Source: Morinoia aosen
Lineage: Eukaryota; Arthropoda; Malacostraca; Amphipoda; Talitridae
DNA: 64,000 nt
Assembly: GCA_030386875.1 (NCBI GenBank)
Contig: CM059562.1
Span: 64,726,201 to 64,790,200, forward strand
Direction: 5' to 3'
Part shown: positions 1 to 10,440 of the stretch, piece by piece
How positions within the stretch are numbered: position 1 is the stretch's first letter
Layout: each line of letters starts with the position of its first letter
Notes under the pieces: model-generated
Seen by the model: the letters and a program-made list of their open reading frames with translations, nothing else
The model's database searches: none
What the model was told of the DNA's origin: nothing
Made by a program: the position numbers and the translations under genes

Positions 1-1219
1 ATTTAAGTTTTTACTATTCCAGTCCAGCTAATGTTTTTGAGTGATAACCTTTATTGTGTAGTAATAAAAGATCTGTAGCTAAATCATCCTGGAAGTGGGG
101 TCAGGCTCCACGGGATGAGCTAATAATAAATTACAAAGTACCCAAACGCACTCTAACAGCTCCAGCTCGAGCCCGCAACAGACTGGAACTGCTATGGAAC
201 ACGAAAATTTTAAAGTTGAATAACTCAAAAATAATGCATCAGCAAGCAGAATGTCATTCATGTAATACGTTTTAAAAGTGTACTTATAGTGATACTAGGC
301 AACAAAATTATTAAAATCATTGACAACATTAAAGTCAATAGTGATCGAATTATTCAGGAATTATAATAGGCCAAATCCACACATTACTAGAAGAAAGATG
401 GGAGATAAGTATTCCATCAAGTACATGGCATCATAATTTTCCCTAGTAGTCAATTTAATGTCTTAATCTACACAAACAATAAAAATCTGCTCATAGCAAA
501 AATCACTCAGGTTGCATTTTTATCCAATTTCAGGAAATAGATCATACAGGAATTAAATTAAGTATAGGCCTTGTTAGACATCCTATACAATATACACCCT
601 GTTTAACAAATAATATAAATGAGTTTTTAAACTAAAAGAGACTAAACTGAAAGATTAGATTAGTCGTTAGTTTTAGCCTCCCTACCCAGCAACAATTGCG
701 ATCCAAAGAGAGAAAGGAGGAAGGCACCATTTAGTATGGAGTTAAGGAAATGCGGAATCTACGCAGAAAGGCATAGAAACAGTTAGTTGGGAAAGAAGAT
801 TATGAAACAAGATCAAAGTTGAAGAAGAAGAAAGTAGTAGGAGCTGAAGAACAGGACAGCAGTGAACCGAAAAAAGGTGGTCCTTAACATAACAAAAACA
901 TTTTATTTCAACAAAAAGAAGGCCTACCTAACTCTCAGCTCGGGCCCTCACATTGTCCCCCTGGGAGCGCTAATTCCCATAGATAACTGAACTGAAAGAA
1001 ATTTCATCCTTTCATCAGTAAATTACACTACATTCAAAAAATATCCGGTTTTTTGCCTATTAAAAGTCTGGTTTTAGTTTAGGATTCATTTTGGACTGTA
1101 TACCAAACGTGTATTCTACAATTTTCAATGTAAATAATACCAATTTACATTCTTAAAGACAATGTTGAATTGAAAAAAGCCAATTAAGCTATGCTTTTAT
1201 TTATTTAATTCATCTATAT
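1..1219. other. Non-coding stretch made of dispersed repeat fragments
   Basis: No gene is recognisable. Three stretches recur elsewhere in the window. Positions ~46-165 match ~16,740-16,855 (same orientation; both read tgataacctttattgtgt-like and then a cct(g/a)gaagtgggnttaggctcc-like block). Positions ~211-295 match ~46,213-46,297 (aaaaataatgcatcagc-type block). Positions ~640-985 belong to the repeat family found in the MPPE1 introns, best matched at 56,700-57,020. The rest is AT-rich and shows nothing I can name. Confidence 0.6.
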
Positions 1220-1227
1220 TAGTTTTT

Positions 1228-1759
1228 GGTAAATCTGAAGGATATGTCAGTTGTCGATTTTCCACTTTTTGGTGCCTGAACCTAATTAATTGAATCAAAA
1301 TAAACAAGTTTTCTTCTATGCACTTTCCGCCTCAAATGAGTATTTTACGATTTATAGCGGTAAGTTTAGTTTTGTCTTCGATGACGAATGCACTCATCGA
1401 TTTTTGAATTTTTGTTGCTTGAATCATGGTAATAACATCGAAATAAACAACTTTTCTTCTATACACTTTTTTTGTCAAATGAGTATTTAACAAGGTATAG
1501 CGGTAGGTTTGGTTTCGTCTTTGATGACGATCGCACTGGAAGCGAGTGCGCATTGCAGTGTTGCTGTCCGACGTTCACCTTGAATTACTTGCTGCTTCAA
1601 ACACTGGAGTTGTGGCCAGTTGTTTACCGCTATAACTAATGAAATACTCATTTGAGACGGAAAGTGCATAGAAGAAAACTTGTTTATTTCGATCTAATCA
1701 ACTATGCCACGGCATCGAAATTTACAAAATCAATAACTGACATATCCTTCAGATTTACC
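1228..1759. mobile_element. Short long-TIR (foldback-type) transposable element, copy 1
   Basis: The left end GGTAAATCTGAAGGATATGT and the right end are inverted repeats of each other. The similarity continues for more than 100 bp inward, through the block aaacaagttttcttctatgc and its complement. The element is flanked on both sides by the exact 8-bp direct repeat tagttttt (1,220-1,227 and 1,760-1,767), which reads as a target-site duplication. It has no coding capacity. Related copies lie at 35,717-36,251 and 45,228-45,776, and the same termini bound the 8.2 kb element at 8,915-17,161. Superfamily is uncertain: 8-bp duplications fit hAT, P, Merlin or Mutator-like elements, but the terminal bases are not the usual hAT CAG. 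Confidence 0.8.
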
Positions 1760-1767
1760 TAGTTTTT

Positions 1768-2635
1768 TACTGCTTCATTTCAACTTTAGCAATACATATG
1801 AACAAATATCCTACCATCAGTGTCTATTTCAAAATTGCATCTAAATAGATTCCAACAGCACACCCTGTTACTTTTCATTTCACAAACTTTATTTGCCACT
1901 CTCTGATCCATGCTGCTTAATGATATGTATCAACTAGCATATGCTTTTCTAGTGTAAGTAAACTTTAATCCTAAAAATTCTTTTCCAACAAAAATCCAAC
2001 TAAACTCTGATCAATAGCATTTACATCTAAATCACACAATGCCTAATGTGTCAACTATTGCTTAGAACACCCATTATGTTAAATTAGCATTCTTGACCAT
2101 AAAATAAATTATCAGTCTACCTTTTACTTTTTAGCAGTTATTTAGTTGTCATGCAATAAATGTCAACATTCTAACTTGAATAGCAATGTAGGTTTCCATT
2201 CCTTAAGAGTTCTTCACAGGACACACTTTTTCAAACTTTGTATTGGAACAATTTTTTTACCTATGAATCAACTGTAATTTTTAACACCTTCACATCAATT
2301 AAGAGGCACTATCCGTTCATACTAAGCTCATTAATGCCTACGTTACTTACATTACGCAGTTGTTTTTCAATTCTACTAACTTGTTAGTTATACACGACAC
2401 CTTATGCCAATTGTTTTACCCCCAACTACATCCATCAAAACAATAACATTTACCCAACAAAAATTTGACTAGTTACTGATTAGTGCGTTGTTCTGAAATA
2501 ATACATTATCATAGAAAATACTTTTACTTCCTTGCATTGTCATTATTCTATTTAAGTATACGGTACTTTAATCAGACTCCTATCCCTCTCAAAATGGCGC
2601 CCTCGCTACTTTCACTTATGCCAACAGTTTTACAC
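1768..2635. other. AT-rich non-coding spacer
   Basis: No gene, RNA or element ends could be recognised between the MITE target duplication and the outer edge of the palindrome. Open frames are short and have no family features. Confidence 0.5.
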
Positions 2636-2840
2636 CGGCGCGCCATTTTAGAGAACCCATCTAAGATCCTTCGCAAATTACCCTAACAAATAGGGTTATT
2701 TCTGAACTATAAGACGTACAATCTTGAAATTAAAACCAAATTAATGAGCGTGACGAGAACAACATATTTATGTATTTAAATAATTTTTTACGCCCCCGTG
2801 GGCGGCAGGAAGCGTGGCTCTCGTGGCCCCTCAATGGTCG

Positions 2841-3155
2841 GCCGATATTCTCGATTAACTTCACTTTCCGCCATCATTTATTTCTAAACTTTTGCACCAA
2901 AAAATTTGAAATTGGTTTTATTTTAAACATCAATTCATTTTGCAACGGAGAGTGTATAATATAACTCTCAAACGTTTCTTGGCGAGGCATGGACGGAAGT
3001 TTCCCTCCCCTCGCAATGGTCGGCCGATTTTCTCGATTGACCTCACTTTCCGCCATCATTTATTTCTAAACTATTGCACCTAAAAATTTGAAATTGGTTT
3101 CATTTTGAACATCAATTCATTTTGCAACGGAGATTGTATAATAAAACTCTCATAC
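2841..3155. repeat. Tandem pair of ~130-bp units (~185-bp spacing) in the palindrome arm
   Basis: Two similar blocks begin with cgat(a/t)ttctcgatt and run through ctttccgccatcatttattt to gcaacggaga(g/t)tgtataat. They lie at about 2,841-2,970 and 3,025-3,155, and the mirrored pair lies in the right arm. A third, more diverged relative lies at about 17,325-17,540. No coding potential is seen. Confidence 0.7.
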
Positions 3156-3824
3156 TCTTCCTGGGAGGATGACAGAGAGCAAGGTTCTCCTGGCCCCATA
3201 ATCCACGCTGGCGAGTGCCGTGTATACCTAACTTATGACGCGCTGTCTCAATGTGACGGTCCTTGTCTTGTCGTTTTTGCCCATCATGGCTTCGAAACCC
3301 AGCTCTAGGTGAAGATTTTTCGCTGTTGTAGAATAATCATTTCCATCTTTCTTACTCATGTAGACTTTTGTGAGGCAATATTATAAACATGGAAATGTCA
3401 TAATTCTGATGCATGTTGTAAACATTTTCTCCGAGTCCTTTAATTTCAAGAATATCAAGTCCATACATAGGAATAAAATTATATTTCTCAATGTCAACCT
3501 CGTTGCTTTAGACGTAGAATTATTTCGATCCAGCCGTTTTACTTTCAACAAATTACTTATACCGCAAATCACAGAGCTCGCATTTCACTGCCAGTGTGCA
3601 CCATAAACAGTATTCCTAAATATATATATTGTGATGGAAATCGTGTTTTCTTTTTAAGCAGCACAAGAGATACATTGTCCTCAATCATGTTTTTCGACTA
3701 GCAACATGGGTGTTACAATACTAATGTGTGGGTATCACACATGAGTGTTATACACACAGATGAGGGGGATTTTCCATACTTTTAAATATTTTAAAAATGA
3801 ATGATGTTATGTGCTCTGAGCAAA

Positions 3825-3966
3825 ATCGCCACCCGACTCTGGGCGGAGTTTCTCTGTTATCCCTGTAGGGGAAAAATTCAATGCACAATATCCCACTCTA
3901 CCCAGGTGTCTGAAATGGGTACCGATCTGACCGGGGGAAAGCGTCCTGGTGGTTGGTAGTTATAAG
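3825..3966 (+). mobile_element. tRNA-derived SINE fragment (body only), left palindrome arm
   Basis: The stretch matches the body of the SINEs at 28,395, 33,838 and 34,139, including the landmark cacccaggtgtctgaaat-like block and the ...gttagttataag segment. It lacks the tRNA-like head. It ends exactly where the hAT terminus CAGTGTTGGGC starts (3,967), because the hAT integrated into this SINE (see 4,937-6,988). This copy is the inverted duplicate of 6,989-7,140. Confidence 0.75.
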
Positions 3967-4538
3967 CAGTGTTGGGCAGTTGCGGCGCAACAAGTTGCGG
4001 CCGCAATTGCGATCGCAACTTTTTCTGTTGCGGTTGCGTAGCTACAATTTTTGGAACGTTGTGAATCTGTTGCAATCGCAACAATTTTCGACGTGTCAGG
4101 CCGCAACTCGCAACCGCTACATCACGATGGTAATTTAATTTTTAAAATGACTTCAATCAAGTTTAAAACGCGTTTCATTCTCGTTTGAAACTGAACCGTA
4201 CATGGTACAAAACATCTGGTAACTTTTTATTATTAGCACTTGTACATGCCCGTAAGTTTATAATATCTGACGAAAGGTAAGTACATATATACAAAATCTT
4301 TTATACACAAAAACACTCGTTTAATGCTGCAACGCAACCTTGTTTTAAACTTATTGAACAATGAAATTCTAACGAAATAATACAAAATTAATTTCTTAAC
4401 TTATTGAAGGAAAAGAAGTTCAAGCTGAAATCTACAAAATTTCTGAATGAACGACATTCCTCGTGACCGTTTTAGATTGGCACAGCTGTTGCCTATGTCT
4501 GGTTGATTAAGTGAATTCATGTTGGTCAGTAAATATTT

Positions 4539-4814
4539 TTATTGTCGCGGATTTCCAACTCTGCTAAGACCTACGTACAACTGACCATGGGTAAACACTG
4601 ATGCTGGTAGATTTATGCCGCATCTTGAAAGGCTCTGTCCTTGACTCTTATTTATTGACATAGCAGAAGCAGGTCTAATCGGAAATTGCCTTCGCCTCAA
4701 AGTAAATGGCAAGTCAGTGTCCGATTGTTGTAAAATAATTCGTGGAATCATCAATATGCGTTCACCAACACACTGCAAAGCTATTACACGATACTGTGTT
4801 GGCCTGGCCAACAC
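4539..4814 (-). pseudogene. Helitron Rep/helicase C-terminal fragment (left copy)
   Basis: A 91-codon minus-strand frame matches the end of the PIF1-like helicase domain of Helitron rolling-circle transposons. It reads [10 protein letters not shown], then a [16 protein letters not shown] segment, then [12 protein letters not shown] (helicase motif V) and [11 protein letters not shown] (motif VI), and stops shortly after. Everything upstream (Rep nuclease, Walker A and B) is absent. About 20 residues at the N-terminal side, beyond the palindrome edge at 4,753, are missing from the twin at 6,204-6,416. The upstream end of this frame lies in a 30-bp-arm hairpin, so its first residues are probably not original helicase. 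It is non-functional. Confidence 0.88.
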
Positions 4815-4835
4815 AGTATCGTGTAATAGCTTTGC
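4775..4835. repeat. Perfect 30-bp-arm hairpin with 1-nt loop
   Basis: Positions 4,775-4,804 (starting gcaaagctattacacgat) are the exact reverse complement of 4,806-4,835, with a single T at 4,805 between them. It lies just inside the left palindrome arm, at the broken end of the helicase fragment. Perfect arms and a near-zero loop suggest recent origin by a template switch, or an assembly fold-back. Confidence 0.95.
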
Positions 4836-5579
4836 TATAACTTGTTAAACAAACAACAGACAGACAGACATGGGTCCAGGGGATGAAATAGAGGCACCAT
4901 AATAAATTGATATTACACCAGCAAATGCCTTATAACCAGCGTTGGGCCCGCAACTTTTAAAATGTTGCGACGCAACCACAACACAACAAGAAAAGTTGCG
5001 ACGCAACCGCTACAGCAACTTTGAGAAAACCAAAGTTGTGGTCGCAACCGCAACTTTTTAATCATTGAATGTAATTTTAAAAAAATATTATTCAATTTCT
5101 TCTACGTATATATTGCTATGAAAAAAATATCAAGTTATTTAAAATAGTGCATTTTTTTACTAAAAAAAATTAATAGATCGAGTATATGTGTGGACTATGT
5201 AGAATTGAATGATATATAAAGATACTGAAAGAAACGTTTCATTGCAAAAAGATGAGAAAGAAACGTTCCATTTGGAAATATACCATGAACAGTAAAATGA
5301 ATTCCATTTCCTAAAATTAATATTAAAAAGATACCTGGCTAGTAGCTATATTTTGATAGGAGTTCGGTATATATAACAAGAAAATTAGAAAACAGGGAAG
5401 TGCAGATCATTTGTACAGCCTATATGACGCATGAAGAAAAACCATGCATGAGGTTCTGTAATATATGATATTCCTGGCGCTTTTCCTCTGCTTATTATTG
5501 TTCCTCTGTTCTGATTTATTACTGGTTCATGGTCTCAATGTGACAATGTTAATGCACTGTAATGACGATCAACGTTGCC

Positions 5580-5905
5580 TTGCAAAAATGTTTGTCTGAA
5601 GCCGAGCAAGTCGTGATCTCAAAATCTCATTGCCTAACGAGAACAGTCGTTCGACCGCAGCGCTCGTTGGTATTGGCGTGTTAAATTGAAAGGACTAAGC
5701 AACAAATTCACTTGAAGGTAACATCGCTCAGTGAACATCAGGGTGGCTAGTTCTGTTGATTACTGCCTGTTCGAGCCAATCATTGACTTGTTTCAATGAA
5801 CTTTTCTTCGCATTTACCTTATCATCCGATGTCATTACGATGTTGAAGAAGTCATCTTCGTCATCTACGTCCTCGGCTCTGCTCTCCTCAGCTGAAATAC
5901 CATTT
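5580..5905 (-). pseudogene. hAT transposase C-terminal remnant
   Basis: Reading the minus strand gives an acidic stretch, then a QVNDWLEQAV segment, two in-frame stops, and then NTPIPTSAAVERLFSLG followed by NEILRSRLARL. This is the hAT dimerisation domain: the ...PTSAAVERLFS... block is its hallmark. The catalytic N-terminal part was not found in the remaining 0.3 kb before the helicase fragment. The position, with the domain nearest the left TIR, agrees with a minus-strand transposase whose 3' end faces 4,937. Confidence 0.85.
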
Positions 5906-6203
5906 TCCGATCTGTTTTTAAGATAGTCAGTTAGTCTTTATGTTATTACCTCCACTCTCTTTACATCGCTAAGGCTTTTTAGCTTAAAATGGGGTTGAGG
6001 ACGCCAAGATAAAATCGTCGTTGCGAAGTACATTGGCAAATTGCAATATCTAGCTATGTAGATTTGGCGTATAACAGGTAATTTTACACTTACAACTCAC
6101 ATCATTCTTAATAACATATGTCATATATTGAGTTACATTATATATACTTATATACTGTAAGCAAAGTGTATGTGTATCAGAAATTGATGTTGGATAAATA
6201 TGG

Positions 6204-6416
6204 ATGATTCCACGTATTATTTTACAGCAATCGGACACAGACTTGCCATTTACTTTGAGGCGAAGGCAATTTCCGATTAGACCTGCTTTTGCTATGTCAA
6301 TAAATAAGAGTCAAGGACAGAGCCTTTCAAGATGCGGCATAAATCTACCGGCATCAGTGTTTACCCATGGACAGTTGTACGTGGGTCTTAGCAGAGTTGG
6401 AAATCCGCGACAATAA
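6204..6416 (+). pseudogene. Helitron helicase C-terminal fragment (right copy)
   Basis: A 70-codon frame starts at [10 protein letters not shown] and carries motif V (NKSQGQ) and motif VI ([11 protein letters not shown]), almost identical to the minus-strand copy at 4,539-4,814. It begins exactly at the inner edge of the right palindrome arm and lies inside the hAT at 4,937-6,988. It is a small captured or inserted fragment and not functional. Confidence 0.88.
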
Positions 6417-6988
6417 AAATTTTTGCCGACCAACTTGAATTCACTTAATCAACCAGACATAGGCAACAGCTGTGCCAATCTAAAACGGTCACGAGGAATG
6501 TCGTTCATTCAGAAATTTTGTAGATTTCAGCTTGAACTTCTTTTCCTTCAATAAGTTAAGAAATTAATTTTGTATTATTTCGTTAGAATTTCATTTTTCA
6601 ATAAGTTTAAAACAAGGTTGCGTTGCAGCATTAAACGAGTGTTTTTGTGAATAAAAGATTTTGTATATATGTACCTACCTTTCGTCAAATATTATAAACT
6701 TACGGGCATGTACTAGTGCTAATAATAAAGAGTTGCCAGATGTTTTGTACCATGTACGGTTCAGTTTCAAACGAGAATGAAACGCGTTTTAAACTTGATT
6801 GAAGTCATTTTAAAAATTAAATTACCATCGTGATGTAGCGGTTGCGAGTTGCGGCCTGACACGTCGAAAATTGTTGCGATTGCAACAGATTCACAACTTT
6901 CCAAAAATTGTAGCTACGCAACCGCAACAGAAAAAGTTGCGATCGCAATTGCGGCCGCAACTTGTTGCGCCGCAACTGCCCAACACTG

Positions 6989-7140
6989 CTTATAACTACC
7001 AACCACCAGGACGCATTCCCCCGGTCAGATCGGTACCCATTTCAGACACCTGGGTAGAGTGGGATATTATGCATTGAATTTTTCCCCTACAGGGGTAACA
7101 GAGAAAATCTCCGCCCAGAGTCGGGTGGCGCTTTTGTTCA
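6989..7140 (-). mobile_element. tRNA-derived SINE fragment, right palindrome arm
   Basis: The minus-strand sequence matches the SINE body (complement of caggtgtctgaaatgggtac and of ttatccc/gggtaacagagaaaat-type blocks). It is cut on its left by the hAT at the cttataac duplication. The missing SINE 3' part should lie left of 4,929. Only about 15 bases there (gcaaatgccttataac) still resemble it, so that side has degraded or been replaced. Confidence 0.75.
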
Positions 7141-8311
7141 GAGCACACAACATCATTCATTTTTAAAATATTTAAAAGTATGGAAAATCCCCCTCATCTG
7201 TGTGTATAACACTCATGTGTGATACCCACACATTAGTATTGTAACACCCATGTTGCTAGTCGAAAAACATGATTGAGGACAATATATCTCTTGTGCTGCT
7301 TAAAAAGAAAACACGATTTCCATCACAATATATATATATTTAGGAATACTGTTTATGGTGCACACTGGCAGTGAAACGCGAGCTCTGTGATTTGCGGTAT
7401 AAGTAATTTGTTGAAAGTAAAACGGCTGGATCGAAATAATTCTGCGTCTAAAGCAACGAGGTTGACATTGAGAAATATAATTTTATTCCTATGTATGGAC
7501 TTGATATTCTTCCAATTAAAGGACTCGGAGAAAATGTTTACATCATGCATCAGAATTGACATTTCCATATTTATAATATTGCCTCACAAAAGTCTACATG
7601 AGTAAGAAAGATGGAAAGGATTTATTCTACAACAGCGAAAAATCTTCACCTAGAGCTGGGTTTCGAAGCCATGATGGGCAAAAACGGCAAGACAAGGACC
7701 GTCACATTGAGACAGCGCGTCATAAGTTAGGTATACACGGCACTCGCCAGCGTGGATTATGGGGCCAGGAGAACCTTGCTCTCTGTCATCCTCCCAGGAA
7801 GAGTATGAGAGTTTTATTATACAATCTCCGTTGCAAAATGAATTGATGTTCAAAATGAAACCAATTTCAAATTTTTAGGTGCAATAGTTTAGAAATAAAT
7901 GATGGCGGAAAGTGAGGTCAATCGAGAAAATCGGCCGACCATTGCGAGGGGAGGGAAACTTCCGTCCATGCCTCGCCAAGAAACGTTTGAGAGTTATATT
8001 ATACACTCTCCGTTGCAAAATGAATTGATGTTTAAAATAAAACCAATTTCAAATTTTTCGGTGCAAAAGTTTAGAAATAAATGATGGCGGAAAGTGAAGT
8101 TAATCGAGAATATCGGCCGACCATTGAGGGGCCACGAGAGCCACGCTTCCTGCCGCCCACGGGGGCGTAAATAATTATTTAAATACATAAATATGTTGTT
8201 CTCGTCACGCCCATTAATTTGGTTTTAATTTCAAGATTGTACGTCTTATAGTTCAGAAATAACCCTATTTGCGAAGGATCTTAGATGGGTTCTCTAAAAT
8301 GGCGCGCCGGT

Positions 8312-8906
8312 CAGATTTACACATGTAAATTAAGAATTTTAAAACGAAAACTATTAAATACAATTGAAAAAATACTTGTCATTTATATCTAAAGGCGTGA
8401 ACCTCGATTTTGGTACCAGATGGCCTCGGATAATGAAATATCTCACCTCGTCCATTGACGCATTTGACGACGCAGAACCGACGTGAGGGGCACCCCTCGA
8501 ATGACGGTTTCAGCCGCAGGCGCCAGCCAAAATTTGGCGCGAAAATTTTACCTCCTGCGTGTAGCCGTAAAAAACACGCTCAGAAGTCCGAGGTAACGTG
8601 AATTGCAGCAGATTTATTGAACTTAAGCAACACACTTATTAATTACGTAATATTTGTCTGTAATTTACGTTCCGTGCTCTAGACTGCACTTGCTGACGTG
8701 GAAGCATTCGTGTAGTCAACATAGTAGCCAATCAGAACGTGGCATTTTTTACCATGAGTGGAAAAAACATGATAGACTATGGGAGAGAAAAAAGATTAAT
8801 TCACAAATAATTCCCTTATTTAAACTTCGAGAAATTTTGCAAATCAATATTATTTTGGTAACCATAAATTATATGCAATTTGTTTAGCAAAAACGATATA
8901 TCAATA
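8312..8906. other. Non-coding spacer
   Basis: No gene or recognisable element was found between the palindrome edge and the target duplication of the 8.2 kb element. A 77-codon frame at 8,654-8,887 has no family features. Confidence 0.5.
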
Positions 8907-9784
8907 GATGATTTGGTAAATGTAAACGAAAGGACAGTAATCGATTTTGCAAATTTCGGTGCCTAAACAGTTAATTAGAACGAAATAAACAAGTTTTTCC
9001 TATGCACTCTCCGTTTGAAATGAGTATTTAACGAGTTATAGCGCTAAATTACTTACCGCAAATCTAGTGTTTGAAGACGGGCGTGCCAAATTTCTACCAA
9101 TCACACGAACACAAACTTGAACAGTCTTTCTCCCTAAAAAACAGGGTAAAAAAGAGGGGTAGTCTTGAGAGCGCTCTAACTTTTGAAAGAATACGTCTTT
9201 CGACTTGAAATTACTCTCAAAAGAAAGAGTAAAACATTCTCTCTTGGCCATATTGTACACACGACCACTACTTGAACGGTTTTCTGAAAAATACAGAAAT
9301 TTTTTGATAAGGCTTTCCCGACTCGCTCGCCGTTCAAGGAACTTAGGTTGTCCTACTCGTAACTTACGAAAAAATGCACTCATCGACTTCAAATTACTCT
9401 CAAAAGGGGCTAATATTAGTATCCTGTGTGTCTCATTTTTTCTGTACTTGCAGTCATGTTCATTTCTGGATAAGTTTGATGCCTATTATTGTCAACTTGA
9501 CTTCGTCATTGTGGATGAAATCTTGAAAATTACAGCATAATTAGGATGAATTCAACATGCAGACGATCGTTTGAAGGTCTGGACTCTTTAAATATGAACT
9601 GAATACATCCTTTACATTTATTTTAGCTCCTACCTTCTCAGCTTTTCTCGAGATAGCGTACAGCGAAGACGATGACCACGACCCACTTGTTTTTCTGTAG
9701 GTGAATCATAGATGCCAAGGCTTGAGTAACTTTTTTGGTCTTAGTTACTGCTCCCGTATTCAAGGCTTTGTGACGTTTAGGCCT

Positions 9785-9905
9785 TTGATTACAACCCCAC
9801 TATAATGGAAAACTGCCAAAGTCAGTCTGCCGCTATAGTGAGATTATAATTTGGGCTCTAAAGAAGCCTTTATTCGAAGAACTTGAAACATTTCATCTTA
9901 TCTAA
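9785..9905. repeat. Dispersed repeat fragment shared with 17,695-17,825
   Basis: Both stretches contain a cccca(c/t)tata(a/t)tgg-like block, then a caa/gtcag-containing segment, and then gtgag-ttaaatttgggc and a (c/t)catttcat(c/g)tt end. Same orientation, clearly diverged, non-coding. Confidence 0.6.
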
Positions 9906-9906
9906 A

Positions 9907-10016
9907 AATTCAAAACATTAGGAATTATCTCTGAATTTAAAACATAAGGAATTATCTCTGAATTTAAAACATAAGGAATTATCTCTGAATTTAAAACATA
10001 AGGAATTATCTCAGAA
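9907..10016. repeat. 27-bp tandem repeat, about four units
   Basis: The unit ggaattatctctgaattt + aaaacataa repeats almost perfectly three times, with a partial unit on each side. No coding significance is apparent. Confidence 0.93.
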
Positions 10017-10329
10017 GTTACACCATTTCTAAATATTTACAAAATTTGTAAGTATTTAAAAAATTTTAAACATTTGCAAAATTATTCTACAAAAGTGCAA
10101 TATGGGCGTATCTGGGCCGGAGGCTTCAATTAATACCAAATGGAACCAATTTCAATCGGTGAGATATGAACGTCAAAGAAACAAATCAGTCTTGATAATA
10201 TTCCTTTCTTAAATATTATTCCTGTCCCTACTTTACAATTGAAACTGCAGCACCGGAACGCTTTTTATATTTTCAGCTTATTATTCCCCTATTTTAAACG
10301 GGAAGTGTGCCACGAAAGATATTTTGTCT

Positions 10330-10440
10330 ATGAACGCATTACAACATGTTTGCTATCGGCACTAAATTTGTCTAACAGTTGAAAACGAACGTTCTACAGG
10401 AGCCATTTGATCAGGAGCCAAGCTAAATCTCTTCGATTTT
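10330..10440 (-). pseudogene. Possible hAT-type transposase C-terminal remnant
   Basis: The minus-strand reading contains LAPDQMAPVERSFSTVRQI and then stops. The VERSFS core resembles the dimerisation motif of hAT transposases and related CGG-binding-protein-like families. It is short and decayed, so the call is tentative. It lies inside the 8.2 kb long-TIR element and could be a nested insertion or a relic of that element's own gene. Confidence 0.3.

Larger units (their letters stand above)
2636..4753 (+). repeat. Left arm of a ~2.1 kb near-identical palindrome
   Basis: From ccggcgcgccatttta at 2,636 to ggaatcatc at 4,753 this stretch is the reverse complement of 6,203-8,311. Blocks compared by eye differ by only scattered substitutions and short indels; one is a ~9-base difference near 2,680, where the left arm has an extra ttaccctaa-like stretch. 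Within the arm, from outside inwards, are a unit duplicated in tandem (~2,841-2,970 and ~3,025-3,155), a SINE fragment (~3,825-3,966), a hAT terminus (3,967 inward) and a Helitron helicase fragment. The arm looks like an inverted copy of the right arm, because the right side retains the intact hAT insertion context. Confidence 0.93.
4937..6988 (-). mobile_element. hAT transposon (degenerate) with exact 8-bp target duplication
   Basis: The left end is CAGCGTTGGGCCCGCAAC and the right end is the complement of CAGTGTTGGGC. Both are flanked by the exact direct repeat cttataac (4,929-4,936 and 6,989-6,996), the 8-bp duplication expected of hAT. Each end carries clustered GTTGCG/CGCAAC motifs that look like subterminal transposase-binding sites. 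A transposase C-terminus is on the minus strand, and a Helitron helicase fragment (6,204-6,416) sits inside. The target was a SINE, broken within its gttataag segment. Part of the element (6,203-6,988) is mirrored in the left palindrome arm. Confidence 0.88.
6203..8311 (-). repeat. Right arm of the ~2.1 kb palindrome
   Basis: This is the reverse complement of 2,636-4,753, ending at taaaatggcgcgccgg (8,296-8,311). The central unpaired spacer (4,754-6,202, ~1.45 kb) contains the left half of the hAT. Because the hAT target duplication is intact on this side, this arm is likely the parental one. Confidence 0.93.

Noticed and set aside
7598-7846. 82-codon frame in the palindrome arm as a host gene
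   Set aside because: It lies in duplicated repeat DNA, has no domain features, and the mirrored arm is disrupted differently.
9036-9540. Opposite-strand frames of 118 and 111 codons near the left end of the 8.2 kb element
   Set aside because: They lie in the terminal inverted repeat, overlap each other on both strands, and show no domain or coding bias.
9907-10016. CRISPR-like array
   Set aside because: Units are contiguous 27-bp tandem repeats without unique spacers, and the DNA is eukaryotic.
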